50,442 nucleotides of DNA from Chrysochromulina parva (lineage: Eukaryota; Haptophyta; Prymnesiales; Chrysochromulinaceae): positions 1 through 50,442 of the forward strand of contig PJAB01000056.1 in assembly GCA_002887195.1 (NCBI GenBank), given 5' to 3'. The translations under genes were made by a program, and so were the position numbers. Of this stretch, positions 1 to 11,058 are shown piece by piece; within the stretch, counting starts at the first letter, position 1; each line of letters starts with the position of its first letter. A model generated the notes under the pieces. That model was not told the DNA's origin, did no database searches, and worked only from the letters and a program-made list of their open reading frames with translations.

Positions 1-1
1 A

Positions 2-34
<33 letters not shown>

Positions 35-3000
35 ACGCGCGTCAGCGGCGCACAGAAAGGCCCGAGACACGGACGAGGGCCGCCGCCGGAGGTGCACCCT
101 GGCGGCGACCCTCCGGCATGGCAGGCGGCCCCGACTCGAGATCCGGCCGCTCTGCACGCCGCTGGCGCGCGCGGGTTCGAGCGCCGACGCGCGGCGGCGG
201 CGCAAAGCACGCACCTTGAGCATCTCGCGCGCGGCCTCGGCCTCCATGGCCTTCTCCTCCTCCGTGCGGATGTCAGTCACGTGCAGCTCATGCGCCTTGA
301 TCTCCTCCTGCTCGCGGTAGTGGTTCATGTTCGAGATTTCGATCTCGAGCTTCTCGCGATTCGGCTCGTTGAGCGTCTCGCGGGTGAGAAGACGGCGGAA
401 GTGGAGCGTGGTCACGCTGGCCGGAGGCGCGTCGACCTTGGGCTGGTAGCCCAGGAGCGAGATCGCATCGGACTCGCGACGCTCCGCCTCGAGCGACGCC
501 AGGTGCATCTGCATCCAGTCGCGCCACACGTACGTGAAGACCTCCGCGGAGGGTTCGGACGGTAGAGGCTCCCGCAGCAGCATGGCGGTGCCGCCCTCAA
601 TCTCGGCCTCGCGCTGCTTGACGAAGCTGCGCACGTCGCCCTGGCGGAGCAGCTCGACGCCCGATCCGTCCGGACGCACTACGAAGAGGCGCGGCGGGTG
701 CGACCAGTCGGGGTTGTCCTCGTCGACGGGCTTGGCGGCGGCCGCATCGCCGTCGGAGGCATCCTCGAGGCTCGCTGCGAGGTCGTCAGTCATCACCAGG
801 TCGACGTCATGCCCGCCGTCGACCCCGGGCCCCGCTTTGAAGGTGGAGCCCGCGGGGTCCTTGGTGTACATGACGCCCGAGGCCAGGTCGATGTGGTACA
901 CGCCGCTCTTGCCGTCGGCGTTCTCGACCCACGCAAGGGGCGCCGGGAACAAGGACGTCTTGCCGTCCGACGTGAGCTTAAGCACGGTGCCGTCGAGGTG
1001 GTTGAGCTTGACGCACCCGAGCGCAGCCACGCTCGCGAGCTCAGCCTTGAGCATCGTGCCGTCGAGGCAGCTTATCTCGACCTCGAGCTGCTTGAGGGCG
1101 AGGCGCACCGGCGGGTAGCCTTCGCAGTTGACACGTACCTCGCCGCGGTCGCCGAACTTGACGGCCTCCGCCGACGAGTCAATGGTGGTGCCGTCGGCGA
1201 ACTGGACGAGGCGCGAGCCGTCAGAACGAGACACGACGAGCGTACCGTCGCCGCGCGTGGTCATCACGTGGTGCTTGGTGGGGTCCGTTGCCGAAGCCAC
1301 CTTCACCGGAGGCACGAAGAGCTCTGTGCCGTCGTCCTTGGTCCCCACGCGCAGGCCGTTCATGTTCGTAACCACCCACACGTTCGCGAGCGGGCCGGTG
1401 GCACTGCGCTCGCACAAGTTGCCGTCGCGCAGCAGGCACTTGATCGTGCCGTCGGCGTACTTGACCGCGACCGATCCGGTCGCGAGCACAGTACGCGCCG
1501 TCTCGGGCGGGGCGGGCGCCGGCTTGAGCGTCGGCGCGTCAGCCAGCGCCATGCAAAAGGTGACGAGCAGAGGCGACGCCCCCTCGGCCCGCGCGGCGAG
1601 CGGCGCGTCGTACACCATGCCCGAGCCTGACGCAGGCAGCACGTTCGCGCCCAGCACGGCGCTCGCGATCGGCGTGCCGCCCGAGGCGGCGTCGGAATCC
1701 CACAGCTCGACGAGCAGGCGCACCGGCCGCGGCGTGCCTGCAGGCAGGCTGAGCACGAGCGGCGCGTCGCCAAAGCTCACGGGCGCGCCGGCCGAGGCGA
1801 CCACCGGCACGGCGGCCGAGCTCGCGGCGAGCTCAACGCCCGGAGGCGGCGTCGCCTCGAGCGCCGTCACGCGCACATACACGTCGCCGCCGTCGGGGCG
1901 CGCCGCCGCGTCGGGCACGCCCGAGGCGACCAAGCCGGTCAGCGTGAGCTTCGCGGCGGGGGTGGGCCGGCTGGGCGCGTCGGCGGACGGGGGCGGCGGC
2001 ATCATGCGCGTCACGCCGAGCACGTCGAGAGTCACCTGCACGCCGTCGTGCCCGCCGTACGCGACGCCGTACTGGGTGCCCTCGGCCTCGTCGGGGATGT
2101 CGACGGCCGCGCGCGCGCCGTCGGCGAACGAGATCGCGAGCTCGCACGAGTCCGCCGTGATCGGCTTGCGCATGGCCACGTACCCGCCGTGGCGGAAGAA
2201 GAGGCTCAGCAGGTGGCCCGCGCCCGAGGGGGCATACCTCACGACAGTGTGATCGGAGGGCATGAGCAGGGTGGCCGTCTCGAACAAGTCCACCTTGGCC
2301 TCGTCCACCTTGTAGAGCGCCGCGCCGACGACGCGCCCCTCGTTGACGTTGAAGACGGACGGAGGCATGGGCGGCGCCGGCACCACGTCGGGCGCCTGGC
2401 CCTTCATGAGCCACTCGTGCCACGCACCAAACTTACGCTCGACGAGGTCGGTGAGTGGGCAGCGGCGTGACCATGACTCGACGCGCTCCGCGGGCACCGG
2501 ACGGTGCTGCGCGATCAGCATCACGTCGTCGCGAGCGTGATACGACGAGAGGGCCTTGTACGGTGCCGAGGTGGCGCTCGCATCGAGCATTACCTGGGAG
2601 AGGGTCTCGGGTGAGAGCTCTTCCAACCAGACCCGATCGGCGAGGACCCAGCCGGGCGACTGGAGCCCGCGGTACGGGTCGTTGGCATTGCACATGCGCG
2701 CGAGCGCACGCAGCTGCATCGCCGCGTCCACCTGAGAGAAGAGAAGCGCGAGGGGTGGGGGGCTCAAGAGGCATGGGGGTCTCAGCAGCCTTCGGTAAGC
2801 GCGGTGGGAGTGAGAGACGGGGCTCAGCAGCCGTCGGGGGGGGGGGACGAGTGGGGCCGAGGGGGGGGGGCTTTGACTCACCTGCGGCGGCGCGAATTGC
2901 GAAAAGTGGTGCAGCTCGGTGCGCTCGGCGCCACGCTCCTCAGCTGAAAGTGCGGCGTCCTCCGAAGGCATGCCTCGGCGTCCCTTGCCCGGGTAGGGCA

Positions 3001-4085
3001 GGAGGCCGAGGATCTTGCGCTCGATAGCGGCGGCCTTGTCGCCCGAGGAAGCTGTGGGCGCGAGCCCAAAAGGAGGCGGCCGGTAGAGGCGCTCGGTGAC
3101 GTGGTCGTGCGTGGGCACGAGGGCCGACGCGTCCGCCGCCTTGGTCGCCGCCTCGGCTGCCAACTGCATCGCCGACTTGGGCGCCGCGCTTGCAAGTGAC
3201 GTGGCGCTCTGGAGGAAGGCCGCAATGCCTTCCAGCTCGGCATCGGAGTCGGCCAGTGCCAGGTTGGACGCCATGTCGGGCGGTGCATGCGTTCGCACAA
3301 CTTGCTCGATTAGGCAGTCGAGCAAGTACGGCAGCCCGAGTGCATGCATTGGCGCGGACGCGAGCAGGTGGTTGTAGTGGCTCATGTCGGGCATGCCCTC
3401 GGCCGTCGGCACGGCGATCGAGGGCGAGAGCGTCAGATGGAAATCTTCGTACATGCACAGCTTCTGTGCCGCCGCATAGCTGCGCGCGCGAAAGCGAAGG
3501 GATGGGGTGCGAGCGACGGGCGGTCAGAAGATCGTAGGCGAGCGGGGAAGGGGGGTGGCAGATTGGGGAGGGGGAAGGGGGGGGGAGGCGAGCGCACGTG
3601 AGGGCGGAGAGGCGGCTCAGGACGGCCGCGGGCGTGTTCCACTCATCGGGCGCGAGGCCTTTGAGTGTGAGCAGCACTGCCTGCTCGAGACCGGAGCCCT
3701 CGACACCAATGAGGGCCGCGAGCTCCGTCTGCAGGGCGGTCGGCTCGAGCAGCGTAGGCGGTGGCAGCTCCGTCTCGCCCTCGGCGGGCACGGGAGGCGG
3801 CTCGCCCTTGCACACGCGCAGGCACTCCGAGTCCATCTCAAACGCGACAAACGTGTCGATGACCACGCCCTCCTTGGCGAGCGCGGCTGCCTCCGCCGCC
3901 GAGCGCGGAAAGTTCTGGAGCAGATAGTACGCGTCGGCGGCCTTCTCGACGGGCGGCGGCGAGTCGAAGGGCGGCTCTACCGCGGCTGGCGCGGCCGCAG
4001 GCGCAGACGCAGGCGGCACGTATGGCACGCCAGCTTCCTCCGCTGCAGCCTTTGCGGCGGCCTCGGCGGCGGCGGCCTCGGCGGC

Positions 4086-4116
<31 letters not shown>

Positions 4117-4370
4117 ATGGCGGCCTTCTTGGCATCGACGGCGGCCACCTTGTCATTCGCAACCTTGGTCGCGAGAGCCTTCGCGACCGCCTCAGGGTCC
4201 GCGGAGCCGCCCGAAAGCGCGGCAACGTCGACAACAACAATGCGGGGACGCGAGCCGCCGCCAATCTCCTGGAGCAAAGGAGCAAGATTGTAGCCCTCGG
4301 GTGCGAAGACCGAGAAGAGATGGGCGCGCCAGGTAGGTGGCGGCGCCTCGGCCATGTCCTCGTCGGCCAT
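1..4370 (-). CDS. SPAG17: SPAG17/PF6 ciliary central-apparatus protein (3' end cut off by window edge)
   Basis: Structural protein of the central-pair projection of motile cilia, needed for ciliary beating in the animal and Chlamydomonas relatives. I read three exons on the minus strand: 4370-3598, 3479-2882 and 2731-215, joined through GT-AG introns 3597-3480 and 2881-2732 with matching phases (1296 codons seen). A further donor (GTGCGTGC) at 214 opens an intron that runs off the left edge, so the C-terminus is missing. The N-terminal half is Ala/Glu-rich with a poly-Ala run around residues 85-115. The C-terminal half has the family's run of short DGT/DGS strands, such as YADGTIK, GDGTLVV, LDGTVLKL and RPDGSGVELLR, the last close to YADGSGMELLR of human SPAG17. 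The start is the first ATG (MADEDMAEAPP); the frame is open upstream without another ATG, so a short 5' exon is possible. Confidence 0.88.
2..32. repeat. 31-base poly-G tract (poly-C on the coding strand of SPAG17)
   Basis: An uninterrupted run of 31 G at the window edge. On the SPAG17 coding strand this is poly-C inside the intron that begins at 214, so it may be an extreme polypyrimidine tract before the next acceptor. Shorter C-runs occur in the first SPAG17 intron and at 41511-41519. Confidence 0.8.
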
Positions 4371-4798
4371 GACGGGTTTGTTCTTCGGCTTTTTCTGCGC
4401 AACGGAACCCTCGACCCGGATGAAGGTGTGACTGTGAATGCCACGCAACTCTATCGCGCGTTATGGTCTTGTAAAAAGTCGCAAACGTGTCGACCAAAAG
4501 GACGCGTCATCGATCGGGTGATCGCCCTGCCGCCCAAGGTCGCATCCGACCAGCGGCGTCTGAGCTGTGTGAAGACAGAGCAACCGGGTAACCGGGCCCA
4601 CACCGCGGCACAGAGAACGCAGAGGGGCGCCCGCACCGCATCTTATCTTCAATGCAAGTCTGCTGCCAGCTGCCAGATGCCCGCTGAAGCACGCTGTGCT
4701 CTGTGCTGACCTAAGGGTTGGCGACGCGATGACAAGGCTGCTCGCGCCTGTGAATTCACACCGATGGCAAGGCTGCTCGCCCGCACCCGTGCTACGAG
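4371..4798. other. Intergenic, DHODH 3' flank / SPAG17 5' flank
   Basis: 428 bp between two minus-strand genes; no conserved ORF seen. Contains an imperfect 18-bp direct repeat (GATGRCAAGGCTGCTCGC) starting near 4728 and 4762, just beyond the dehydrogenase stop codon. Any SPAG17 promoter must lie here. Confidence 0.5.
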
Positions 4799-6163
4799 TT
4801 ACTTCAACGCCGTCACCCGCGCGTACAGCGAGTACGGCTCCGGCTGCGCTAGCCCGTGCATCAGCCCTGTGTACCATTGGCGTAGCTCGACACCGGTGGC
4901 GCGGCTGCGCTGCATGTCCTCGGCGCTCTGCAGCCCACCCACGTGGATCACGGTGAAGGCGCCGTCCAGCCGCAGCTCTCGCACGGCCGCCTGCGCCGCC
5001 TTCACCTGTGAGATCGAGACTTGCGCAATCGGGGGGCCGCTCAGGCCGCCGCCGTATCGGTGCGTGTAGTGCTCGAGAATCGCCCGATCCAAATTAGGAA
5101 GCTCAAATGCAGCATAGTTCCTTTGGGTGTTGAGCGCCACGACGCCGTCGATGCCCAGGCCCGCCAGGAACTTGACCGTCGCCTTCGGGTCGCCGAGGTC
5201 CCCCATCTTGACCAGAATGGGCACGCGTCGCCCGAGCTCCGTGTCGAGCTGATCGCGCACCGCCACGACACCCTTCAGGCGCGCGCGCAGCTCCTCCGTC
5301 GCATGCTCGCCGCCGCCGCCGTGGTGCACGTTCGGGCACGACTCATTAATCTCAATGAAGTCCGCGAGCGGGATGGAACGCCGCACGCACTCGAGGACGC
5401 CCTGCTGCTTCTTCGCTGGGTCGGTGGCGTGCGCGGGGTGGCCCATGATCGAAACTCCGATCGGGAAAGCAGCGGCCGAGGGCATGGCGGCGGAGCTGCT
5501 GGTCGCACCCTTGGCGCCGCCGCTCGCCCGGCGGTCCGGGCTCTGCGGTGGCACGCCATTGCGGCTGCGGAAGGATGCGATGTTCTCGAGCGCCACGTCG
5601 ACACCCTTGGACGGCAGGCCTAGAGAGTTGAGCGCAGCGCCCGAGAGCGGGAGCGGCGTCCACACGTTGCCCTTCCAGAGCCCGCCGAAGAAGCTGAACA
5701 CGTTGCCCGTGTGAGGCTCGCTGAGCACTGTACCGACGACCGCGAAGCCGGCGCCCAGAGAGTAGTTGAAGTCGAGAAGCGAGCCGTCCTTGTCCAGTCC
5801 AGCGGCGTTGCCCAGATCATTGCGGAAGGAGAGGCCCATCGCACGTACGCACGCCGATGGCGACGCAGGTGCGCTGCTGATGGGCGCGGCGCTGAGTGCA
5901 TGGATGAAGGGTGTGCGCGAGGCCGAGTACAAGCAAATGAATGCCTCCGCAGGCAGCACGGAAGCGAGGGCCGGACGTACGGCATCGTCGAGGCGAGCGA
6001 GCCCAAGTGCCATCGAGCGCTTGCCATTCGCGTCTGCCGGCGAAAGAGCGTACACCGCGGCGCCGAGGGCGCCGACGCCGCCCACAGTCCGCGCCAGAAT
6101 GCGCGCCATGACGGGAAAATGCGGGCGTCGATGCCCAGGAGAGTAAAGCGTCGTTCTAAGCAT
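4799..6163 (-). CDS. Dihydroorotate dehydrogenase family protein (membrane-anchored type)
   Basis: FMN enzyme that oxidises dihydroorotate to orotate in pyrimidine synthesis. One exon, 454 aa from ATG at 6163 (MLRTTLYSPG) or 436 aa from ATG at 6109 (MARILARTVGG); the second start leads directly into a hydrophobic segment (GGVGALGAAVYAL) like the inner-mitochondrial-membrane anchor of class 2 enzymes. Family landmarks: GLSFRNDLGNAAGLDKDG (FMN site), ALNSLGLPSKG, INESCPNVHH (active-site loop), GDLGDPKATVKFLAGLGIDG, GGGLSGPPI and VIHVGGLQSAEDM followed by LRQWYTGLMHG. The loop has Cys (about residue 275) where class 2 enzymes have Ser as the catalytic base; Cys is normal in class 1. A low-complexity insert (SGGAKGATSSSAAMPSAAA) precedes the loop. 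Upstream and divergent is the hydrolase gene, about 95-150 bp away. Family is secure; dihydroorotate as substrate is likely but not proven. Confidence 0.85.
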   Translation of the reverse strand: MLRTTLYSPGHRRPHFPVMARILARTVGGVGALGAAVYALSPADANGKRSMALGLARLDDAVRPALASVLPAEAFICLYSASRTPFIHALSAAPISSAPASPSACVRAMGLSFRNDLGNAAGLDKDGSLLDFNYSLGAGFAVVGTVLSEPHTGNVFSFFGGLWKGNVWTPLPLSGAALNSLGLPSKGVDVALENIASFRSRNGVPPQSPDRRASGGAKGATSSSAAMPSAAAFPIGVSIMGHPAHATDPAKKQQGVLECVRRSIPLADFIEINESCPNVHHGGGGEHATEELRARLKGVVAVRDQLDTELGRRVPILVKMGDLGDPKATVKFLAGLGIDGVVALNTQRNYAAFELPNLDRAILEHYTHRYGGGLSGPPIAQVSISQVKAAQAAVRELRLDGAFTVIHVGGLQSAEDMQRSRATGVELRQWYTGLMHGLAQPEPYSLYARVTALK

Positions 6164-6258
6164 ATTTTGTGCATTGTATCGTGGATGTGGCGGTGTTGTT
6201 TCACGCGCCTGGTTGTGCGTCTTGCCGAGCGGGCAATTAAACGTGAACGTGAACGGCA
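6164..6258. promoter_or_regulatory. Short divergent intergenic spacer (inferred shared promoter)
   Basis: Only about 95 bp separate the upstream-most start of the dehydrogenase gene (-) from the ATG of the hydrolase-like gene (+). Promoter function is inferred from geometry alone. Contains a small GTGAACGTGAACG direct repeat near 6243. Confidence 0.35.
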
Positions 6259-9200
6259 ATGTCTGCCCGAGTATGGCCCACTGCGCCTTCGCTGCCCACG
6301 GAGCACTCCAACTTTCTGTGCACATCCCGGACGCCGCTCATGGCGTATCAGCTCCCGTGCAGGTCGCCCTGGGATCACTGGCAGAGCCCGCTGCAAGACA
6401 AGTTCCTCATCGGCGCCTGGTGGCCGCCCACCCTGAACGTCATTCATCAGTATGTGGCGGCGCACTTCAACTACTTGGACACCGGCAATATAGCGTCGGG
6501 CTGCCAGGCGAATGGGACCATCCCCAATCCCGCCTCCTACGACGATGCGTTCGGGTGCATCATGAACCATTTGCCGCTGTTCAAAGAGCTGGGTCTCAAG
6601 ATCGGTTACGACGTGGGGTTTTTCAACAACTCTCTCCGGTTCCAGGACATGTTTTACGGCGGGGCGGACAACATGGGCGGGCTGACCGACTACCCATTCG
6701 GAGACGGCCCGGTCAAGCGGAAGTACAGCCAGTTCACGGTGCCGGAGCTCAAATGGGCGATGGAGCGGCTGCGAAACCATTCGCTGGACGATCACTTGCA
6801 TACAGTCATGGTTCGCGACGACGTGGTGACGAACAATCGAGCGACGCTGGAGGTAGTGGATTTCCTGCGTGAGCACTGGCCGCAGCTGCTCCCGATTACC
6901 AACACGGGCGCTCAGGGTCCCGACACGCTGTACGCTCAGCTCCAGCCGATGTACACTCCCGAGAATTACATGATCTCGGGGGCGACGACCAACGCGACCC
7001 GTGCGACCAACGAGCAGCTCGCTCTGCTGGCGGATAACGCGATGGTGACCGAGCGATTCCGCCTCTCCCCCTGGGGACTGTTCAACGTGGGCGACGGCGG
7101 CCAGAACCCCGTCTTGTACTCCCCCTCGCTCGCGCGCGTGCAGGCGTACGGCGCCGTCGCGTACGGCTCCCGCGGCTTGTATTACTACTGCTGGGGCAAC
7201 GGCATCTGGACCCTGCCGTCGCCCGATCAGACCTCGGGCCCCGGCACGCCGGGTGCCATCTACGAGACCGTCAAGAGGAGTAATGCCGACCTCTCGGTGT
7301 GGGGTCAGCTCCTTATGGCTGCTCAACACGTGGGGGCGATTCGACGCCCGTCGGTTCCGTTTGTGAGCCCGGGTGGCGAGCCGGGTGCGGCCGACATTCT
7401 CGAGTACGGCAACATTGGCGACCATTCGACGCATCCCGCACCTACGCTGCCCGTGGTCGCCATGGATGACCAGCTGCTCGTGGGCGCGTCCCTGCTGAAC
7501 GTCAGCGGCGACGATGGCGATGGCTACCTGATGGTGGTGGATTTGCGCACCGAGACTCTTAACGCCACGACGGCGCCCACGCTCGGCCCGCGCACCGTGA
7601 CGCTGGTCCTCCACCCCGAATGTACCCCGACCATCATCGAGGGCCATGCCGAGGGCTGGTCGGCAAACGTCGCGTCGCGTCATGTGTGGCGTCCGGCTGA
7701 GCACAGCCTGTCCTTGGGGCTTGAGGCCGGAGGCGGCGCGCTCGTGCGGATTGCAGGCTGCACCGATCGAGTGCGCGCCGTCCGGCAGTGGCACCAGAAT
7801 CCTCGCGCAATCTCGCTGAGGCCACCGGATGCGACCTGGCAGTGCCCGCAGATGTCGCCCCGAGTCGCGGACTTCAACTACAACGGCGCAGCCGAGCGCC
7901 ATGCTGTGCCAGGTGGCTGGGCCGGCTGGCAGTCCAACTTCCTCATCGGCGGCTCTTTCTGGGAGGCCTCGCGTGCCTTTGCGGACTTCCGCGAGGCGGA
8001 GGCGTGGGCGCAGGCGGGCTTTAATGTGGCGTCACTCGCTGCAGATCCCGCCGTGCTCAGCGCGTCGCTGCCGCTGTCCGCCGCCTTTGGAGTCCTCCTC
8101 TTGCCCAGCACGCAGAGGCCCAAGGTCGCCGCGACGATGCCCAAAGCCGCGATCAAACAGAGCGTCGCCGACTTTGGCTGCCACCCAAACTTTGGAGGGG
8201 TGGTGCTCGGCGACGGCGCTTCAGAGCCGCTTGCCATTGGAGACGCCGCGGCGGCGCTGCGCGCGGTCGGATACATGTTCCTACCTCTCGTGCCCGCGGT
8301 GCCGACTGTCGGCGCGGCCGTTGCCCTCGCAGGGCTCGGCGCGCCTCTTGCGGCCGTCTCTCTGCCACTGCGGATGGCGGGCGCCATGGCGGGCGCTCAA
8401 CCGGCCGCGGTGGCGAACACGGTGCTCTCACGCCTCGCCGAGCTGCGTGCGGCGGCCGCGAACACTTCCAACGCGATGACAATGGCGGTGACGCTGAGCG
8501 CGTGCGACACAACGTCTGACTCATTCACACGCTTCGCAGCGTACGCATCGGTCATCTGGGGTGCACAGGCGCTGTGGTGGGAGGGTGTGGGCGCGTGCGC
8601 CCCCATCGGAACGGACGAGTGGGCCATGATCAGCTCCATCAATCGGCGCTTGTCACAGTGGGCCGAGCCTCTCTTCGGGAACGCAAAGGACGAGAGCACC
8701 TATGGCTACGGCGGCGGCGGCAGCGGCCGCCCCTGGAATGTGACGCGCTACGTGGTCGATCAGGTGTGGAGCACCTCCTCACTCGAGCGGCCTAGGATTG
8801 CCTATGATTACCTATGATTGCCACCTCCTCGCTCGAGCTCGATCAGGTGTGGAGCACCTCCTCACTCGAGCTGCCGCCGCTGCAAGGCGTGGCCGCCCGG
8901 CCTCCAACCGTTGGCGAGCTGGTCGAGGCTATGGATGAGGAGCTGATTGTCATCCACCTCGTCAACGCGAGCGGCGCGCCGCCCGCGCGCACGCGTGCCC
9001 TCCTCGTCCTCTCGACGGCGTTGTCCTTGGAGCGAGGTGGTGCACCCGTGCGCCAGCTCGCCCTCCAGATGCGATCGGACGTCACCTCGACGAAACCCAT
9101 CGAACCAGACTTCTTCCAAGGATGGGGCGCCGTGCCGGGCTTCAATGGGGTCGGCGAGTGGCCACAAGGGGTGGACGCTTCCTTTTTTGGACGGGCGGAG

Positions 9201-9401
9201 TGCGACCTTAGCTTTGGGGGGGCCAAGATGCCGTTGCAGCTCGCCGGCGGCTCAGCGCAGCTGGTCACCTACACGCTGTGGGCCGCCACGACAGCCTCTC
9301 CTCCTCGTGACGCGCCGGGCGAGGAGGAGCTCGTGCGTCAGATCGGGCGTCGCCCGCTACGGCGCGCTTCCGTTCGCGGCGGCGTTGCCGGCAAGATGTG
9401 A
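6259..9401 (+). CDS. Glycoside-hydrolase-like protein with two tandem barrel/beta-sandwich units
   Basis: Two exons, 6259-8763 and 8847-9401, joined in phase 0 through an 83-nt GT-AG intron (1019 aa). Two related halves are visible. Unit A starts at DKFLIGAWWPPTLNVIHQYV (about residue 50) and ends in a strand-rich segment (DGYLMVVDLRTETLN). Unit B starts at WQSNFLIGGSFWEASRAF (about residue 555) and ends with ELIVIHLVNASGAPPART. Each has an aromatic, Trp-rich core (GLYYYCWGNGIW in A, WGAQALWWEGVGA in B) and a putative acidic loop (VRDDVVTNN in A, VVLGDGASE in B), as expected of a TIM-barrel hydrolase with a trailing beta-sandwich. No exact family or substrate is recognised. Many N-x-S/T sites suggest a secreted or lumenal protein, but no clear signal peptide is seen after this ATG or the in-frame ATG at 6340, so a 5' exon may be missing. 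Confidence 0.7.
8764..8846 (+). repeat. 83-nt intron generated by or flanked by a 33-bp perfect direct repeat
   Basis: The 33 bp at 8756-8788 recur exactly at 8839-8871. The offset (83 bp) equals the intron length. Each copy contains the same AG|GT, so the first copy supplies the donor and the second the acceptor. Read without splicing, the frame meets a stop at 8815-8817. Confidence 0.85.
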
Positions 9402-9799
9402 AACGCATTTTCAAGTGACACATCGTTCACAGTGTGGAATGTAAGTTGGTTTCATGATGTCATCACTGAAATTGGAAGCTTGTGCTCATTTCAACAATCC
9501 CGCCCGTCGGAACTATAGTCTCTTTGCGTGTAGGGCTGCGACCTGTGAATGTTGACATCCGCAATCGGCGGCGGAACCTCAGCGGGTAACTACAGAAAGT
9601 ACCTAACCGCTAACGCATACACGCGCCGCGCGCGCGCCGCGTCGGCTGACGGGACGCGTGACGGTGCGGGCGCGGGCGCCTCGTGACAATTTTACAACTC
9701 TTCGGCCGCGTGCCGCCAATGATGCCAATACCACAATCCCCACCACCTGGGAGCACCTGTAGCTGGTGGAGGCTGAGTGGGAGTGTAGCCGATCATGCG
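9402..9799. other. Convergent intergenic region
   Basis: About 400 bp between the 3' ends of the hydrolase-like gene (+) and the DNL zinc-finger gene (-). I see no ORF with coding character, no tRNA and no repeat beyond a CG-dinucleotide run near 9625-9640. Confidence 0.4.
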
Positions 9800-10675
9800 T
9801 CACTCGCCCTCCGCTGGCTGCCCGATTCTGTTTCGTCTCTTCCTCTCACGCACCGCATCCCTGATGCGCCTTGCTTGGTCGTCGCTGATCCCGTCGATGC
9901 GCTCCACGTCGCCTCGAGTGCCTGCCCACGGCCGCCGAAGGTCCGCGACGGATGGCGCCGTCCCGGGCGCTGTTCCGTTTGTCACGCTCGGTGCCTCCTC
10001 CTCGACGAACTCCATGGCCGCTGCGCTCGCAGCCTGCGCACCCGCACCATCTGTGACCAGTCGCCGGACGGGCGTTCCTCGGGATGCCATGTACTGCTCC
10101 AGCGTCTGAAACTCATCCTCGATCCAAGAGAGATGGTCGGCGATCAAGTGGGATGACTGGCAGCCTGGGCACGTCGCGATCACTGTCCCCTTGGTGTAGG
10201 CGTGCCAAGAGATGCTATGGCTATTGGGCGCGTTGCACACGTTGCACGTGAACTGCAGCTCGAAGCGATCGCGCTTCGCCTTCGGCTTCTTCTGCGGCCG
10301 CTTGGACGAGGCGATGCCAGCGTCTATGATGGTACGTGCTCGTGGCGGCTCCATGCGATCGACCTCCTCCCTGCTGTAGCCGAGGGCGAGCAGCTGCAGC
10401 CGCATCGCCTTGGTGATCATGAACTGCACCGAAGCCACGCTCCTCCCGGTGGCTGACAGCGGCTGGCCATCAGGCGTGGCCACTTGCGACACCTGCAAAA
10501 TGACATCCTTGTAATCATCCTCCTCGTCGCCAGGATCGTCCTCATTGCGTGGGATGCGAACGAGCTGTGCAACCGGATGGCCACTGGAACGCAGACCAGC
10601 AGCAGCGCGCATGCAAGTTCCGGGCATGGTGAACGCTGCCACGCTAACCGCGTAGAACGTCAGTAGAGCCGTCAT
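9800..10675 (-). CDS. DNL-type zinc-finger protein (Zim17/HEP-like Hsp70 escort), probably organellar
   Basis: DNL zinc-finger proteins keep organellar Hsp70 soluble and active and stimulate it. The 291-aa protein carries the full motif around residues 138-180: FTCNVCN, SHSISWHAYTKGTV, TCPGC, SHLIADHLSWIE. The four Cys of the two CxxC pairs and the HLIADHL helix match the family. The N-terminus (MTALLTFYAVSVAAFTMPG) looks like a signal peptide ending near AAF, the style of bipartite plastid leaders in algae with secondary plastids, so a plastid HEP2-like role is more likely than mitochondrial; this is inference. A basic linker (SKRPQKKPKAKRDR) precedes the finger and a charged tail (RERKRRNRIG) follows. 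Single exon; start is the only ATG that keeps the leader. Confidence 0.88.
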   Translation of the reverse strand: MTALLTFYAVSVAAFTMPGTCMRAAAGLRSSGHPVAQLVRIPRNEDDPGDEEDDYKDVILQVSQVATPDGQPLSATGRSVASVQFMITKAMRLQLLALGYSREEVDRMEPPRARTIIDAGIASSKRPQKKPKAKRDRFELQFTCNVCNAPNSHSISWHAYTKGTVIATCPGCQSSHLIADHLSWIEDEFQTLEQYMASRGTPVRRLVTDGAGAQAASAAAMEFVEEEAPSVTNGTAPGTAPSVADLRRPWAGTRGDVERIDGISDDQARRIRDAVRERKRRNRIGQPAEGE

Positions 10676-11058
10676 GGCTCTGTCTGTGGCGCACGAGGCA
10701 CGACCTTTTCAGTAACTTTTTCAACTGTGAATTGGTGCCTTCACGGATCCGAGAGTGCGGAGCACGCTCCGGCTCACAGCCGTCTCACACAGAGCTGGGC
10801 CTGGCGCTGGTGCTTTCACGCAAAAAACCTCGCGGAAACTCGTTCAGAAGGGGCTGACCCGGGGGCGCACGTGGAATTCGCCGTCTCTGTCGTGATGAGC
10901 GCTCGGCATCCTCATCTACTTGATTTTTCGTATTTCCTTTTTCGGTTTCCAAACTTCCCCGACTTGCCAGAATGAAACGACTCAAGGAAGAGGTCTTCTG
11001 TATCTCTCGCGGCAAGCCTCGCCCCTGAAAGCGGGCGTCGCGAGTGCGACTCGGACAG
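10676..11058. promoter_or_regulatory. Divergent intergenic region (inferred promoters)
   Basis: About 380 bp between the DNL zinc-finger gene (-) and the Gly-rich gene (+). It is locally T-rich (10920-10965) against the GC-rich background. No recognised motif; promoter role is inferred from geometry. Confidence 0.35.

Noticed and set aside
5620..7902. 760-codon minus-strand frame spanning two genes
   Set aside because: It overlaps both the dehydrogenase and the hydrolase-like gene, which carry recognisable motifs; this frame has none.
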